Positions 1-8,228 of a stretch of 34,066 bases of DNA are shown one piece after another. Origin of the DNA: Methylococcales bacterium. Lineage in GTDB: Bacteria; Pseudomonadota; Gammaproteobacteria; Methylococcales; Methylomonadaceae. Location of the stretch: assembly GCA_026398935.1 (NCBI GenBank), contig JAPLRW010000254.1, positions 1-34,066 on the forward strand, written 5' to 3'. The notes beneath the pieces were generated by a model. It worked only from the letters and a program-made list of their open reading frames with translations, was not told where the DNA came from and made no database searches. The number at the start of each line of letters is the position of its first letter. Within the stretch, counting starts at the first letter, position 1. Position numbers and translations under genes: made by a program.

Positions 1-1
1 G

Positions 2-214
2 GATCAGTTTAAAGTCGACTTAAAGCCGCGACTGAAACAATTAACCTCAGCATTGCCGTTTAGATTACTGGGTTATTCAACGCAACAAATAGAGCATTTA
101 ATGACGGGCGTCCGCTTAGGAAATATTCAAGTAGGTAATAATGGTTTAAACATTGCCGTACAAATGGCTTCAGATAAACAAGCACTGTTTACTCTTTTAC
201 CCATTTTGCCTTAG
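2..214 (+). CDS. C-terminal end of an unrecognised protein (partial)
   Basis: An open frame enters from the left edge and ends at a TAG after 70 codons, so only the C-terminus is visible. The fragment has a basic, Leu-rich start (residues KPRLKQL), a hydrophobic patch (PFRLLGY) and ends with the hydrophobic LLPILP. I do not recognise the family. Alternating polar and hydrophobic residues in the last third would fit beta strands of an exported or lipid-associated protein, but that is a guess. Codon use resembles the neighbours, and the frame stays open right to the window edge, which supports it being real. Confidence 0.55.
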   Translation, partial: DQFKVDLKPRLKQLTSALPFRLLGYSTQQIEHLMTGVRLGNIQVGNNGLNIAVQMASDKQALFTLLPILP

Positions 215-287
215 CAATCTGCATAAAAGTCACGCGCTGGATCGCATTTCTTTGCAACCCAACCTTTACTGTGCCGATGTATTGCCG

Positions 288-1094
288 CTAACGGGCGGTT
301 TTACGTCTATCATGAGGGGCAAATTGATGTAAATGATCAGGGTAGAGTTGCCAGAAATCGTCACCTTCCAATTCTAGTGTCTCAGAATGAACAATCAAGG
401 GTTTGATACCAAATTCCTCAGTAATTTCTCGAAAAGCGGGTAACGCACGGGTTAAGGTGAAGTCCAACTCGCTATCCGACAAGAGAAATGTTTCAAAGAG
501 AATCGCGTGTTTTAAAAAAAGTTTCAAGTAAGAGCGGTACAAATTCCCCGTTTTTTCTCGGTGACGTATAAACCATTCAGAACATTCAACTATATTGTTA
601 GTATTTAGCTGCGGAAACTCTTGCAGTAACAGGTCATGATGGAATTTCATGAGTGATTGACCTCTGAATGTCTCGCATTCTCTGAACGGACGACCATTAT
701 ATTGATTGAAATTAATAATAGTGCTGTAGCGTATCTTTTTCCCACCGTGACGACCAAGACCATTAAAAAATCCCATGCGTCCTAAAGCATGTTTACAGGA
801 ATTGTGCGAACTGAATTTATCATCCTGAAACGATAAAATCAGCAAATTTAACTGGTATTTTTCGCACAACCCTACAGCCCGGCGCATTTCATGATTAGGG
901 GTAGCGATCTGACGAAACATAATGACTGTCCGAGGGTGTGTCAACGCTTCTGGAACATCGAAATCAAGTAACTCTAACTGCGGTAGTTTTTGTCTGGCAT
1001 CCAGAAGGCGTATTGCTTCTTCAATCGGAGTGTAGATGAGTTGTCGTAAAGAGTCGTGATCGGTTTGTTGCGCTGAATACTGGACTGCTGGCAT
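288..1094 (-). CDS. Conserved hypothetical protein, 268 aa
   Basis: I do not recognise this protein. It has no signal peptide or membrane segment, so it is probably cytoplasmic. It is rich in His, Arg, Phe and aromatic residues, with a central Gly-rich basic stretch (GRHGGKKIRYS, around residues 114-124) and a Cys pair at C77 and C100. The start is well supported: AGGAG lies six bases before the ATG on the minus strand. It stands alone, with about 200 bases of gap on its 5' side and the end of the partial gene on its 3' side. No catalytic motif is evident, and function is left open. Confidence 0.6.
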   Translation of the reverse strand: MPAVQYSAQQTDHDSLRQLIYTPIEEAIRLLDARQKLPQLELLDFDVPEALTHPRTVIMFRQIATPNHEMRRAVGLCEKYQLNLLILSFQDDKFSSHNSCKHALGRMGFFNGLGRHGGKKIRYSTIINFNQYNGRPFRECETFRGQSLMKFHHDLLLQEFPQLNTNNIVECSEWFIRHREKTGNLYRSYLKLFLKHAILFETFLLSDSELDFTLTRALPAFREITEEFGIKPLIVHSETLELEGDDFWQLYPDHLHQFAPHDRRKTAR

Positions 1095-1300
1095 GAATAC
1101 TCCTGTTATTGTGCGTCAATGTATATTGAAGCCACCTTAGCGTTTGATGCGTACTAGCAAGTGGCCGTATTTAATTACTCAACCGCCCTCTTTGAAAAAG
1201 TAATTAAGGGCTACTGTTTCCCCCGCTTTCTCTTTCATATCCCCCCCTTCCTGTTTTCAATACAGAGATAATACTTACGGCCGTGTTGACGTATAAGTAA

Positions 1301-1831
1301 TTACCGTTGTAAATATAACTGCCACAAACTAGACAGGCCGTTTCCAAATAACGCTGACACACAGATCCAATAGCCATTACTAACTAATATACTGTATAAG
1401 AAAAGCCGCCAATCCTGCCCCGCTAGACCATCAAAACGTCCTTGGCGGAAATAAGCAGTGGTTATAAAAGGGTCAGAGAAAATGCAAAGAAACACAAATA
1501 CGGCGCGTTTTTTTTTCCTGATACGTTGAAATAAGCGCCCTGAAAAAGTAGCGGGTTGCTCTGCGTGCCATATATGCAGCGCACCCGCACCGACCCAGTC
1601 AATCTGCATTTTTTCATAAATACGCAGCGTTACGGCGCATTGGACTAAAGAGCCTAACGTCATAAGCCCACCGCCCATCAGCATGCCCCATGTATAAACC
1701 ACATAAACATAGATAACATGATCAAATACCCAGTTGAACGCGGCATAGAGCAAGTGACCTAAGCCGATAGTGGTAAAGCGATTGCGAAAAAGCCCCGTGA
1801 AGCGGTTTGCCAAAGTAAAACTCCCTAACAC
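1301..1831 (-). CDS. Predicted multi-pass membrane protein, unknown function
   Basis: The 176-residue protein has about four hydrophobic segments (roughly residues 22-50, 50-70, 108-128 and 145-168) separated by basic loops such as the RIRKKKR cluster near residue 105, which suggests an inner-membrane protein with cytoplasmic basic loops. The family is not recognised. The listed start is a GTG. A TTG at 1813 (giving MANRFTG) sits about six bases after a GGGAG ribosome-binding site and may be the true start. It is flanked by gaps on both sides and looks monocistronic. Confidence 0.5.
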   Translation of the reverse strand: MLGSFTLANRFTGLFRNRFTTIGLGHLLYAAFNWVFDHVIYVYVVYTWGMLMGGGLMTLGSLVQCAVTLRIYEKMQIDWVGAGALHIWHAEQPATFSGRLFQRIRKKKRAVFVFLCIFSDPFITTAYFRQGRFDGLAGQDWRLFLYSILVSNGYWICVSALFGNGLSSLWQLYLQR

Positions 1832-2473
1832 CTTTCATGAGCATCCAATTCTGGATTTAAATTATCCTGAGATCACATGCAAAGCAATTAACCTAAAAAT
1901 AAGCAGTAACGAAGTGAGTTTTTAGAAGCATTCAACTTGGCGTTGCGATGGCTAATCGTCAAGTTTTAACTATTAGCGAGTATACAGGGGTTGTATGAAA
2001 AACCATGTGATGTTTCTCACAAAACGACTGTAAATACCTTACAAAATCAGTACAAATAACTTGACGCGCCCCAGAAATAGAGGAAAACGGCATTTCAAAA
2101 AAGTAAAGTGGTTCATGTACTCATCATCTTGTTGCGCACTGCTTGCCGAAAAACTGCGCCTATAACGAGAAAATCAATATCGTACATCATTAGCTGATTT
2201 TGTAGGCATTTATAATACAAAAAAATTATTACCTTTTTATTACGACAAGCTAATTCATAAGAATACGCTAACCGTTATCTTAAAAATACAGCAACATTAT
2301 TGTGCCGTTTTTTTTGTGTAATAAGTACTTTTTAGTGTGGTATTGAGATAGCGCAGTATTTTCTTAAATAAATATCACCATTTTTGGCCATTAGTAAAAC
2401 TTGCAGTCAACCAGAAAATTAGTATATTGTGCGGCTTCCAACCTATAAAAATAATAATAAATGGAAACTTGCC
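1832..2473. other. Long AT-rich intergenic region
   Basis: About 640 bases without a credible gene. It should hold the promoters of the two divergent flanking genes. An imperfect inverted repeat (AACTTGGCG at 1934-1942 against CGTCAAGTT at 1957-1965) is followed by a few Ts. A TATAAT occurs near 2210 without a good -35 partner. A run of eight Ts lies near 2310 without a clear stem before it. Only very short ORFs (under 20 codons) occur. I see no tRNA, repeat or IS end. Confidence 0.5.
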
Positions 2474-3523
2474 ATGTCTGCACAAATATTTTCGTTCACA
2501 TCCACTATTACCCAAGCACCTCAACGCTTGGTTTCGTACCGTGTTTTGTTGGGTTTATACGCCATCATTCCGTTATGCTTACTGTTGCAAGGGTGTGACC
2601 GTTTTTTCTTTGGTGAAATACTAAAAAACGCTTTGCCGAGCAGTCCTAATCACTATGTAGTCTTCCAATTACTGTTTGGAATACCGCATATTATTGCCAG
2701 TGCCATTACATTAAGCAGTAACTCAGAATATGTGCAGTTTTTTAAACTTAAAATCCTGTTGATGAGCGCTTTTATTGTATTGTTTTTCGGAATGGGCAGT
2801 TTATTTATTCCTTACAAAGTGCTCTATATTATTACCGCAATATGGACGGTTTATCACGTTTTAAAACAACAGCATGGTATTACTCGTGGCCTGTATCAAT
2901 TACCCAACTGGGCATTTAATACCTTATTGGGTCTAAGCGTCAGTGCCGGGATAGTCATTTACATCAGTATTTTTCTAAAAAACCAGCTGACATTGACGCA
3001 AGCGGCATTCATACAATCAAGTGCAGCTGGGCTGTGTCTTGGACTCATTGTGGCAACACTGCTGAGCCAACGCTATATAAAATCGTTGTTTGGCAAGACT
3101 TTCTTATGGGCCAATAGTCTGCTGGTGTTAAGCAGCTTCTACCTAGCGATGCAGCAGTATTACTTCTTAGCTATTTTAATACCGCGCTTGGTGCATGATA
3201 CAACTGCGTTTGTTTTTTATGTCACACACGACTACAACCGCCATCAACAACAGCCAACTAACTTCATTTACCGCTGGGCAAGCTACGGACACATCCCAAT
3301 ATTTATGGTGCTTCCAGTGTTAGCATTTGGTTTAGCATTTGTATTGCAAAATTACGGTGATGCGTTGATCAGTCATGTAACCCATTATCTGTTTGATGTC
3401 GAGGTACGCAAGGCAGTTACCTTGGGATTAATCGGTTACTTATCGTTGATGCATTATTACACTGAAAGCTTTACCTGGAAAAACAACTCCCCTTATCGAC
3501 GCTTTATCGGCTTTAAAAAATAA
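2474..3523 (+). CDS. Polytopic membrane protein with conserved-looking His motifs
   Basis: The protein has about eight to nine hydrophobic helices and almost no soluble domain, so it should sit in the inner membrane. Several His-containing motifs lie at helix ends: GIPHII, YHVLKQQHG, VHDTTAF, THDYNRH and HYYTESF. Paired His and Asp at membrane faces recall membrane-bound di-iron or His-rich oxygenases such as the Brp/Blh carotenoid-cleaving family, but I cannot confirm any assignment. The ATG at 2474 (MSAQIFSF) is preferred over a GTG at 2429, because the latter adds a polar Asn/Lys-rich stretch and lacks a good ribosome-binding site. It converges on murU with only 25 bases between the stops. 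Confidence 0.6.
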   Translation: MSAQIFSFTSTITQAPQRLVSYRVLLGLYAIIPLCLLLQGCDRFFFGEILKNALPSSPNHYVVFQLLFGIPHIIASAITLSSNSEYVQFFKLKILLMSAFIVLFFGMGSLFIPYKVLYIITAIWTVYHVLKQQHGITRGLYQLPNWAFNTLLGLSVSAGIVIYISIFLKNQLTLTQAAFIQSSAAGLCLGLIVATLLSQRYIKSLFGKTFLWANSLLVLSSFYLAMQQYYFLAILIPRLVHDTTAFVFYVTHDYNRHQQQPTNFIYRWASYGHIPIFMVLPVLAFGLAFVLQNYGDALISHVTHYLFDVEVRKAVTLGLIGYLSLMHYYTESFTWKNNSPYRRFIGFKK

Positions 3524-3548
3524 GTGCTACTCTCGCTAAAGTCAGCTA

Positions 3549-4217
3549 TTAAGACGGGGAATAATAATCATGTAACGCCTGCAGACGTTCAGGTGTGCCG
3601 ATGTCCATCCAAAAGCCGTCAAAATGTTCGCCTGAGACGCGATTATCCAGCATCGCTTGCCGCAAAATCGGTGCTAATTTATGCACACCAACGGGATAAT
3701 GACGAAATAAGTCGGGATGGTAAATACCAATGCCACTAAAGGTTAATTTCGGCATTTTTAAGCTGGATAACTGACCGTCTTCGGCAAGATGAAAATCGCC
3801 GTCGGTATGGTGTTGCGGATTACTCATTAACACCAAATGCGCCAATGCAATCGATTTTTGCCGTAGCGTCTTAAAGTCAAAGTCAGTCGCCACATCGCCA
3901 TTAACCACTAAAAAGGGTTGATCACCTAATAAAGGTAGCGCGTTAATAATCCCCCCAGCCGTTTCCAATGCTTGCCCCCCTTCGTGACTATAGGTCAACG
4001 TAGCACCCCAGCGCGCACCAGTTCCCAATACTGCGGGCAGTTGCTCGCCTAAGTGTGCGGTATTAATCACAATATCGCTAAACCCCGCGGCCACCAGCTG
4101 CATAATAGTATATTCAATAATAGGTTTACCCGCCGCCATTAACAACGGCTTAGGGGTATTATCGGTTAAAGGACGCATACGCTCACCACGCCCAGCGGCT
4201 AAAATCATTGCTTTCAT
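3549..4217 (-). CDS. murU: N-acetylmuramate alpha-1-phosphate uridylyltransferase
   Basis: MurU transfers UMP from UTP to N-acetylmuramate 1-phosphate to form UDP-MurNAc, closing the peptidoglycan recycling shortcut that bypasses de novo UDP-MurNAc synthesis. The 222-residue protein begins with the sugar-nucleotidyltransferase signature (LAAGRGERMRPLT, then PKPLL with the catalytic-type Lys at 23), and has a VNGDV metal-binding Asp motif near residue 107 and a WMDIGTPERL end typical of the family. The start codon overlaps the amgK stop in ATGA (4214-4217), which indicates translational coupling. A general glucose-1-phosphate uridylyl/thymidylyltransferase is the alternative, but the AmgK partner decides for MurU. 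Confidence 0.9.
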   Translation of the reverse strand: MKAMILAAGRGERMRPLTDNTPKPLLMAAGKPIIEYTIMQLVAAGFSDIVINTAHLGEQLPAVLGTGARWGATLTYSHEGGQALETAGGIINALPLLGDQPFLVVNGDVATDFDFKTLRQKSIALAHLVLMSNPQHHTDGDFHLAEDGQLSSLKMPKLTFSGIGIYHPDLFRHYPVGVHKLAPILRQAMLDNRVSGEHFDGFWMDIGTPERLQALHDYYSPS

Positions 4218-5218
4218 AGTTTTTGTTGGTAAGCAGGCAATAGGGTTTGATTTAAAAATAACTGAAATTCAGCCAGCTCAGGGTAAGCAGCGCATACCGT
4301 ACACACATAAGCCAAGGTACGTGGAATATCTTGTAAGTACGTTGATTTATTATCTCTTAAATGTAAGCGTGCGAAGATTCCAATTGCTTTTAAATGCCGC
4401 TGCATCCCCATCAAATCAAACCAGCGTTTAAATTGCTGCGCGTCACAGTTAATTAAATCAGCGGCTTTTAAGCGCGCTAAATAGGCCTCTCGCCAACTGT
4501 CCACCTGCTGCTCAGGCCACTGTATATAACAGTCTTTTAATAACGATACGGCGTCATACGTAATCGGGCCTATAACCGCATCTTGAAAATCAATAATGCC
4601 GGGATTATTCTGTGTCAGCGCCATCAAATTACGTGAATGAAAATCACGATGCACTAACACTTGCGGCTGTTGCAAGGCGGAATCAATGAGTAACTGATTG
4701 ACCGATACCTGCAAAGCATCCGGGATAGTTATCGCTAAGTAAGCCGTTGCAAACCACTCAGAGAAAATGGCTAATTCGCGCGTTAATAAAGCCACGTCAT
4801 ACACAGGTAAATTAAGCTGCTGAATGTCGGTATTTTGTTGCAAGGTAAGTAAACTATCAAAGGCACTGTGATATAAACGATCAGCGACGGTTAAATCACT
4901 GTTTAATTGATCAAGATAGCAGCTGGCACCGAAATCTTCCAAAGCAATAAAACCTTGCTCATAGTCAATGTGAAATAGCTTCGGGACATTGACCCGCGCC
5001 GCATCAAAGACTTTAGCAACGGCAACAAAAGGCCTGATGTTTTCACGTTCAGGTGGTGCATCCATCACAATCAACGTTTGTTCTGGCAGGGTTACTCTAA
5101 AATAACGCCTGAAACTGGCATCGCTGGATGCAGGTCGCATATCCAAAACCATGAGTGCCAAATCGTGTGTCAACCAGGTTAAGATTGCCCTCGCTCTTAA
5201 GTCGTCGCTCATCGTCAT
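4214..5218 (-). CDS. amgK: N-acetylmuramate/N-acetylglucosamine 1-kinase
   Basis: AmgK phosphorylates the anomeric carbon of recycled MurNAc (and GlcNAc) and supplies MurNAc-1-P to MurU. The 334-residue protein has the aminoglycoside-phosphotransferase fold: an N-terminal ASFRRYFRV nucleotide-binding region near residue 35, the Brenner catalytic motif VHRDFHSRNLM (H190, R191, D192) and the metal-binding IIDFQDA motif (D210), followed by YDAVSLLKD. It is the first gene of a two-gene operon with murU. It diverges from lptD across a 99-base gap, an arrangement familiar from pseudomonads and relatives. No strong ribosome-binding site is visible before the ATG. A second Met lies at codon 3. Confidence 0.9.
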   Translation of the reverse strand: MTMSDDLRARAILTWLTHDLALMVLDMRPASSDASFRRYFRVTLPEQTLIVMDAPPERENIRPFVAVAKVFDAARVNVPKLFHIDYEQGFIALEDFGASCYLDQLNSDLTVADRLYHSAFDSLLTLQQNTDIQQLNLPVYDVALLTRELAIFSEWFATAYLAITIPDALQVSVNQLLIDSALQQPQVLVHRDFHSRNLMALTQNNPGIIDFQDAVIGPITYDAVSLLKDCYIQWPEQQVDSWREAYLARLKAADLINCDAQQFKRWFDLMGMQRHLKAIGIFARLHLRDNKSTYLQDIPRTLAYVCTVCAAYPELAEFQLFLNQTLLPAYQQKL

Positions 5219-5317
5219 ACAGAATAGTTTATTTATATTGCTAAGGATGTAAGGTAGAATGGATCAACAGCATTTTATGCGATTTATGACCTCACAGCCA
5301 CCAAAACCACAATACTT

Positions 5318-8170
5318 ATGCATCGCCGACTTATTCTGATTAGTTATCTGTCCTTGCAACTGGACTCAGTATCGGCTGACTCAACCACTGCATGGGATTG
5401 CGAGCAATCTAAAAATAGTAATCAATGGGACTGCAACAGCTCTGCAGGCCATACAGCGCCAGACGTATTAGCGCCTGAACCAGCACCCTCTATTGAAAAA
5501 ATCCTCACTGAAACGCTATCGCCCCCAAATCCGGTCGTTACGCCAGCACCACTGCCCGTAAAACCTGCTGCAGAACTTGCCCCTGTAACGACGCCTATAG
5601 CTACACCTATCGCGCCACAACAGGTGATAAGCAAACCTACTGAAACGCCGCCGCCTAGTAAGCAAGCCTGTATGGAATCAGCTGAAGACTGCGCTCAGCC
5701 GGCTATGTCTACGTCTAAGGCTCAAGACAGCGTACAAAAAAAGAGCAATGGCTTTCAACTGCTCGACCCAGCCTTTGATCAAGCCCAAGAGAAAATATTC
5801 GGCGATTTACATGACCACCTAAAAGCGGATCCTTGGGCGGTCTGTGACAGTCGCTCGAAAATCAGAAATCCTTACGACGCGATCATAGGCAATCCAGCGT
5901 TGAGGGAAACAGCCCCAATGGATGTCGATGCGAGTTATTCAGAAATTTTTGATAAAGTCGTTACATCCTTTTCCGGTAACGTTAACATCAAGCGCGCCGA
6001 TCAAACCGTTCTAGCGAATAAAGTCGATTACAATTCATTGTCCGAAACCATGTACGCTCAAGGCAATGTTTATTACAGTGAAGATGAAATATCCATGTTT
6101 AGTAATTCGGTGCTACTCAATCTTGGCACGAACGAAGCACGCTTACGGGATACGCTCTTTATTTCGCCGCGCTCCGCCGTTCGTGGCAGTGCAAAAGTTG
6201 TTTACCAAGAAGATAAATTTTTCTCGCATTATAAAGATGTTACCTACACCAGTTGCGCGCCCGGCAATCAAGACTGGATTATCCATGCCTCACGCTTCAA
6301 AATGAATAAAGACACGGGTATAGCTGCCGCTACAAATGCGTGGCTGGAATTTAAAGGTATGCCGCTGTTTTACACACCCTACATTTCATTTCCTCTTGAT
6401 AATCGCCGAAAAACTGGGTTTTTAAATCCACACTACAGCTTGTCCGGTCAAAATGGTATTGATGTCACCGCGCCTTTTTATTGGAATATTGCCCCTGATT
6501 ATGATGCCACGTTCAGACCGCGTTACCTCGACAAACGTGGTATGTTGCTGGGTACTGATTTACGCTACATTAACAGCATATCAAGCAATCAGCTTAGTGT
6601 AGACATCTTGCCGTCTGATGCCAAAGGCCAGACAGATACCAAGGGCAACATAGATCCAAAAAGTATTGATCAAACGCGCTATCAGGCCAGCTTTAAAAAT
6701 AAAACCCTGCTCTCGCAACACCTGAATACCGATATAAACCTTAACTATGTTTCGGATAAGCAATATATCAGTCAGCTCGGTAATGCCTTAAGTTTTTCTG
6801 ATATTCGCCATGTCAGAAGTGTCGCGGATCTCAACTATCAACGTGAAGGGGTTAATTTTTTAACCCGTATGGAAAACTTCCAAACCATTGACCCTTCTTT
6901 TGCCTCAAAATCTTACTTGAATCCATACCGAAAGTTACCACAGGTCATGCTCAATCTAAACCACAGCTTTGAGAACATGCCGCTAACAGTCGGTTTGGAC
7001 AATGAATTTGTGATGTTTCAGCATAATACCAATGTTGATGGCCAGCGTATTGCCATTAAACCAATGATCAGTGCGCCCTTAAAAACCGAAGCCGGTTTTG
7101 CAATCCCTAAGCTATCGCTTTTACACCGAGATTATTTATTAAACAACCAATTTGCCGGAAAAGACAGCGCAATTACCCGTGATCTGCCGATAGCATCCTT
7201 TGACGCGGGCTTATTTGCCGAAAGTAACCTCAGCGTGGCGGTAGCTAACTTCACACATACGCTAGAGCCCCGTTTATTTTATCTGTACGTGCCAAAATCA
7301 AAGCAAGATGACATTCCTATTTTTGATACCACGCCCTACGATACCAATTTTGACAGTTTATTCAGAGAGAACCGCTTCAGTGGTATTGACCGGATACAGA
7401 ATGCCAATCAACTCACCGTTGCCTTAACCTCGCGTTTTGTAGATGCGGATACTGGTCGTGAGCGTTTAAAATTAAGTGTCGGTGATATTTTGTATTTTCA
7501 AGACCGTCAGCAACAAAAAATGCTGATCAAAAATCCGACACTAGCATCACCAAGCTATAGCTTGCTCACCAAAAATAATGAAACCAATCAATTTTCAAAT
7601 ATGATCACGGAAATGAGTGGGCAATTAACAGATGAGGTTTCTTTTTCATCCGGTTTGCAGTGGGATCCTTATGGCAACACCATTGCGCGCAAACAGATTG
7701 ATCTTCATTACAAAAACAAATGGGGACAGCTATTTAATATTGGCTATCATCAACGTAATAACCCAACATTTGCCTTACTTTCAGACTACTCACAGTATAA
7801 CTCTGTAAGTGGTTTATCCTCATTTTCAAATAACGATGTTATCAGACAGGGTGACGTATCTTTCCGCCTACCACTTTTTGACAACTGGCATGCCGTAGGT
7901 CGTTGGCAATATTCTTTCTTGTATAATAGAACCGCAGAGAGTTTTTTAGGTCTGGAAAAAGAAAACTGTTGCTGGCGCTTTAGAATTATTGGCCGACATT
8001 ACATCAATGGTCTCACGTTGTTGAGTACGACAAATGCTACCCAACCCACAGTCAATGGTGATAGCCAGACCACCGTCATGTTTCAAATTGAGTTAAAAAG
8101 TCTCTCGTCGTTTGGTGATAACGTCGATGCCTTCCTGAAGAAAAGTATTTTTGGTTACAGTGATTTATAA
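5318..8170 (+). CDS. lptD: LPS-assembly protein LptD
   Basis: LptD is the outer-membrane barrel that, with LptE, inserts lipopolysaccharide into the outer leaflet. The 950-residue protein has a short N-terminal signal-like segment (residues 1-20), a Pro-rich linker (about 46-115), an OstA/LptA-like periplasmic jellyroll (about 204-320) and a large C-terminal barrel (about 340-950). The adjacent Cys pair near the C-terminus (C884-C885, in ENCCWRF) matches the pair that forms the essential disulfides in E. coli. N-terminal partners could be C28, C39, C118, C125 or C176. It is longer than E. coli LptD (784 aa), partly because of the Pro-rich segment. No in-frame ATG lies upstream before a stop at 5255. 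It is followed by surA after 29 bases. Confidence 0.95.
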   Translation: MHRRLILISYLSLQLDSVSADSTTAWDCEQSKNSNQWDCNSSAGHTAPDVLAPEPAPSIEKILTETLSPPNPVVTPAPLPVKPAAELAPVTTPIATPIAPQQVISKPTETPPPSKQACMESAEDCAQPAMSTSKAQDSVQKKSNGFQLLDPAFDQAQEKIFGDLHDHLKADPWAVCDSRSKIRNPYDAIIGNPALRETAPMDVDASYSEIFDKVVTSFSGNVNIKRADQTVLANKVDYNSLSETMYAQGNVYYSEDEISMFSNSVLLNLGTNEARLRDTLFISPRSAVRGSAKVVYQEDKFFSHYKDVTYTSCAPGNQDWIIHASRFKMNKDTGIAAATNAWLEFKGMPLFYTPYISFPLDNRRKTGFLNPHYSLSGQNGIDVTAPFYWNIAPDYDATFRPRYLDKRGMLLGTDLRYINSISSNQLSVDILPSDAKGQTDTKGNIDPKSIDQTRYQASFKNKTLLSQHLNTDINLNYVSDKQYISQLGNALSFSDIRHVRSVADLNYQREGVNFLTRMENFQTIDPSFASKSYLNPYRKLPQVMLNLNHSFENMPLTVGLDNEFVMFQHNTNVDGQRIAIKPMISAPLKTEAGFAIPKLSLLHRDYLLNNQFAGKDSAITRDLPIASFDAGLFAESNLSVAVANFTHTLEPRLFYLYVPKSKQDDIPIFDTTPYDTNFDSLFRENRFSGIDRIQNANQLTVALTSRFVDADTGRERLKLSVGDILYFQDRQQQKMLIKNPTLASPSYSLLTKNNETNQFSNMITEMSGQLTDEVSFSSGLQWDPYGNTIARKQIDLHYKNKWGQLFNIGYHQRNNPTFALLSDYSQYNSVSGLSSFSNNDVIRQGDVSFRLPLFDNWHAVGRWQYSFLYNRTAESFLGLEKENCCWRFRIIGRHYINGLTLLSTTNATQPTVNGDSQTTVMFQIELKSLSSFGDNVDAFLKKSIFGYSDL

Positions 8171-8174
8171 AATA

Positions 8175-8228
8175 ATGTCTACATTTAAATTTTTACGATG
8201 TGGTATTGAGCAGCGAACTGCAAAATGA
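8175..8228 (+). pseudogene. Probable relic of the original surA start
   Basis: A 17-codon ORF starts at an ATG right after lptD and reads MSTFKFLR, a basic, polar beginning like the n-region of a signal peptide. It then continues out of frame with the surA body and stops. The surA frame joins at about 8197, where GAT GTG GTA TTG encodes D-V-V-L, part of the normal mature N-terminus of SurA. A deletion of the hydrophobic core and the first mature residues, not a multiple of three, would give exactly this picture. This is an inference from sequence layout. Confidence 0.45.

Noticed and set aside
2206-2214. TATAAT in the long gap before the polytopic membrane gene
   Set aside because: There is no matching -35 hexamer or extended -10 TG, and it is about 260 bases from the gene start.
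3524-3739. 71-codon plus-strand frame overlapping murU
   Set aside because: Most of it overlaps the murU coding sequence on the other strand, and it has no ribosome-binding site.
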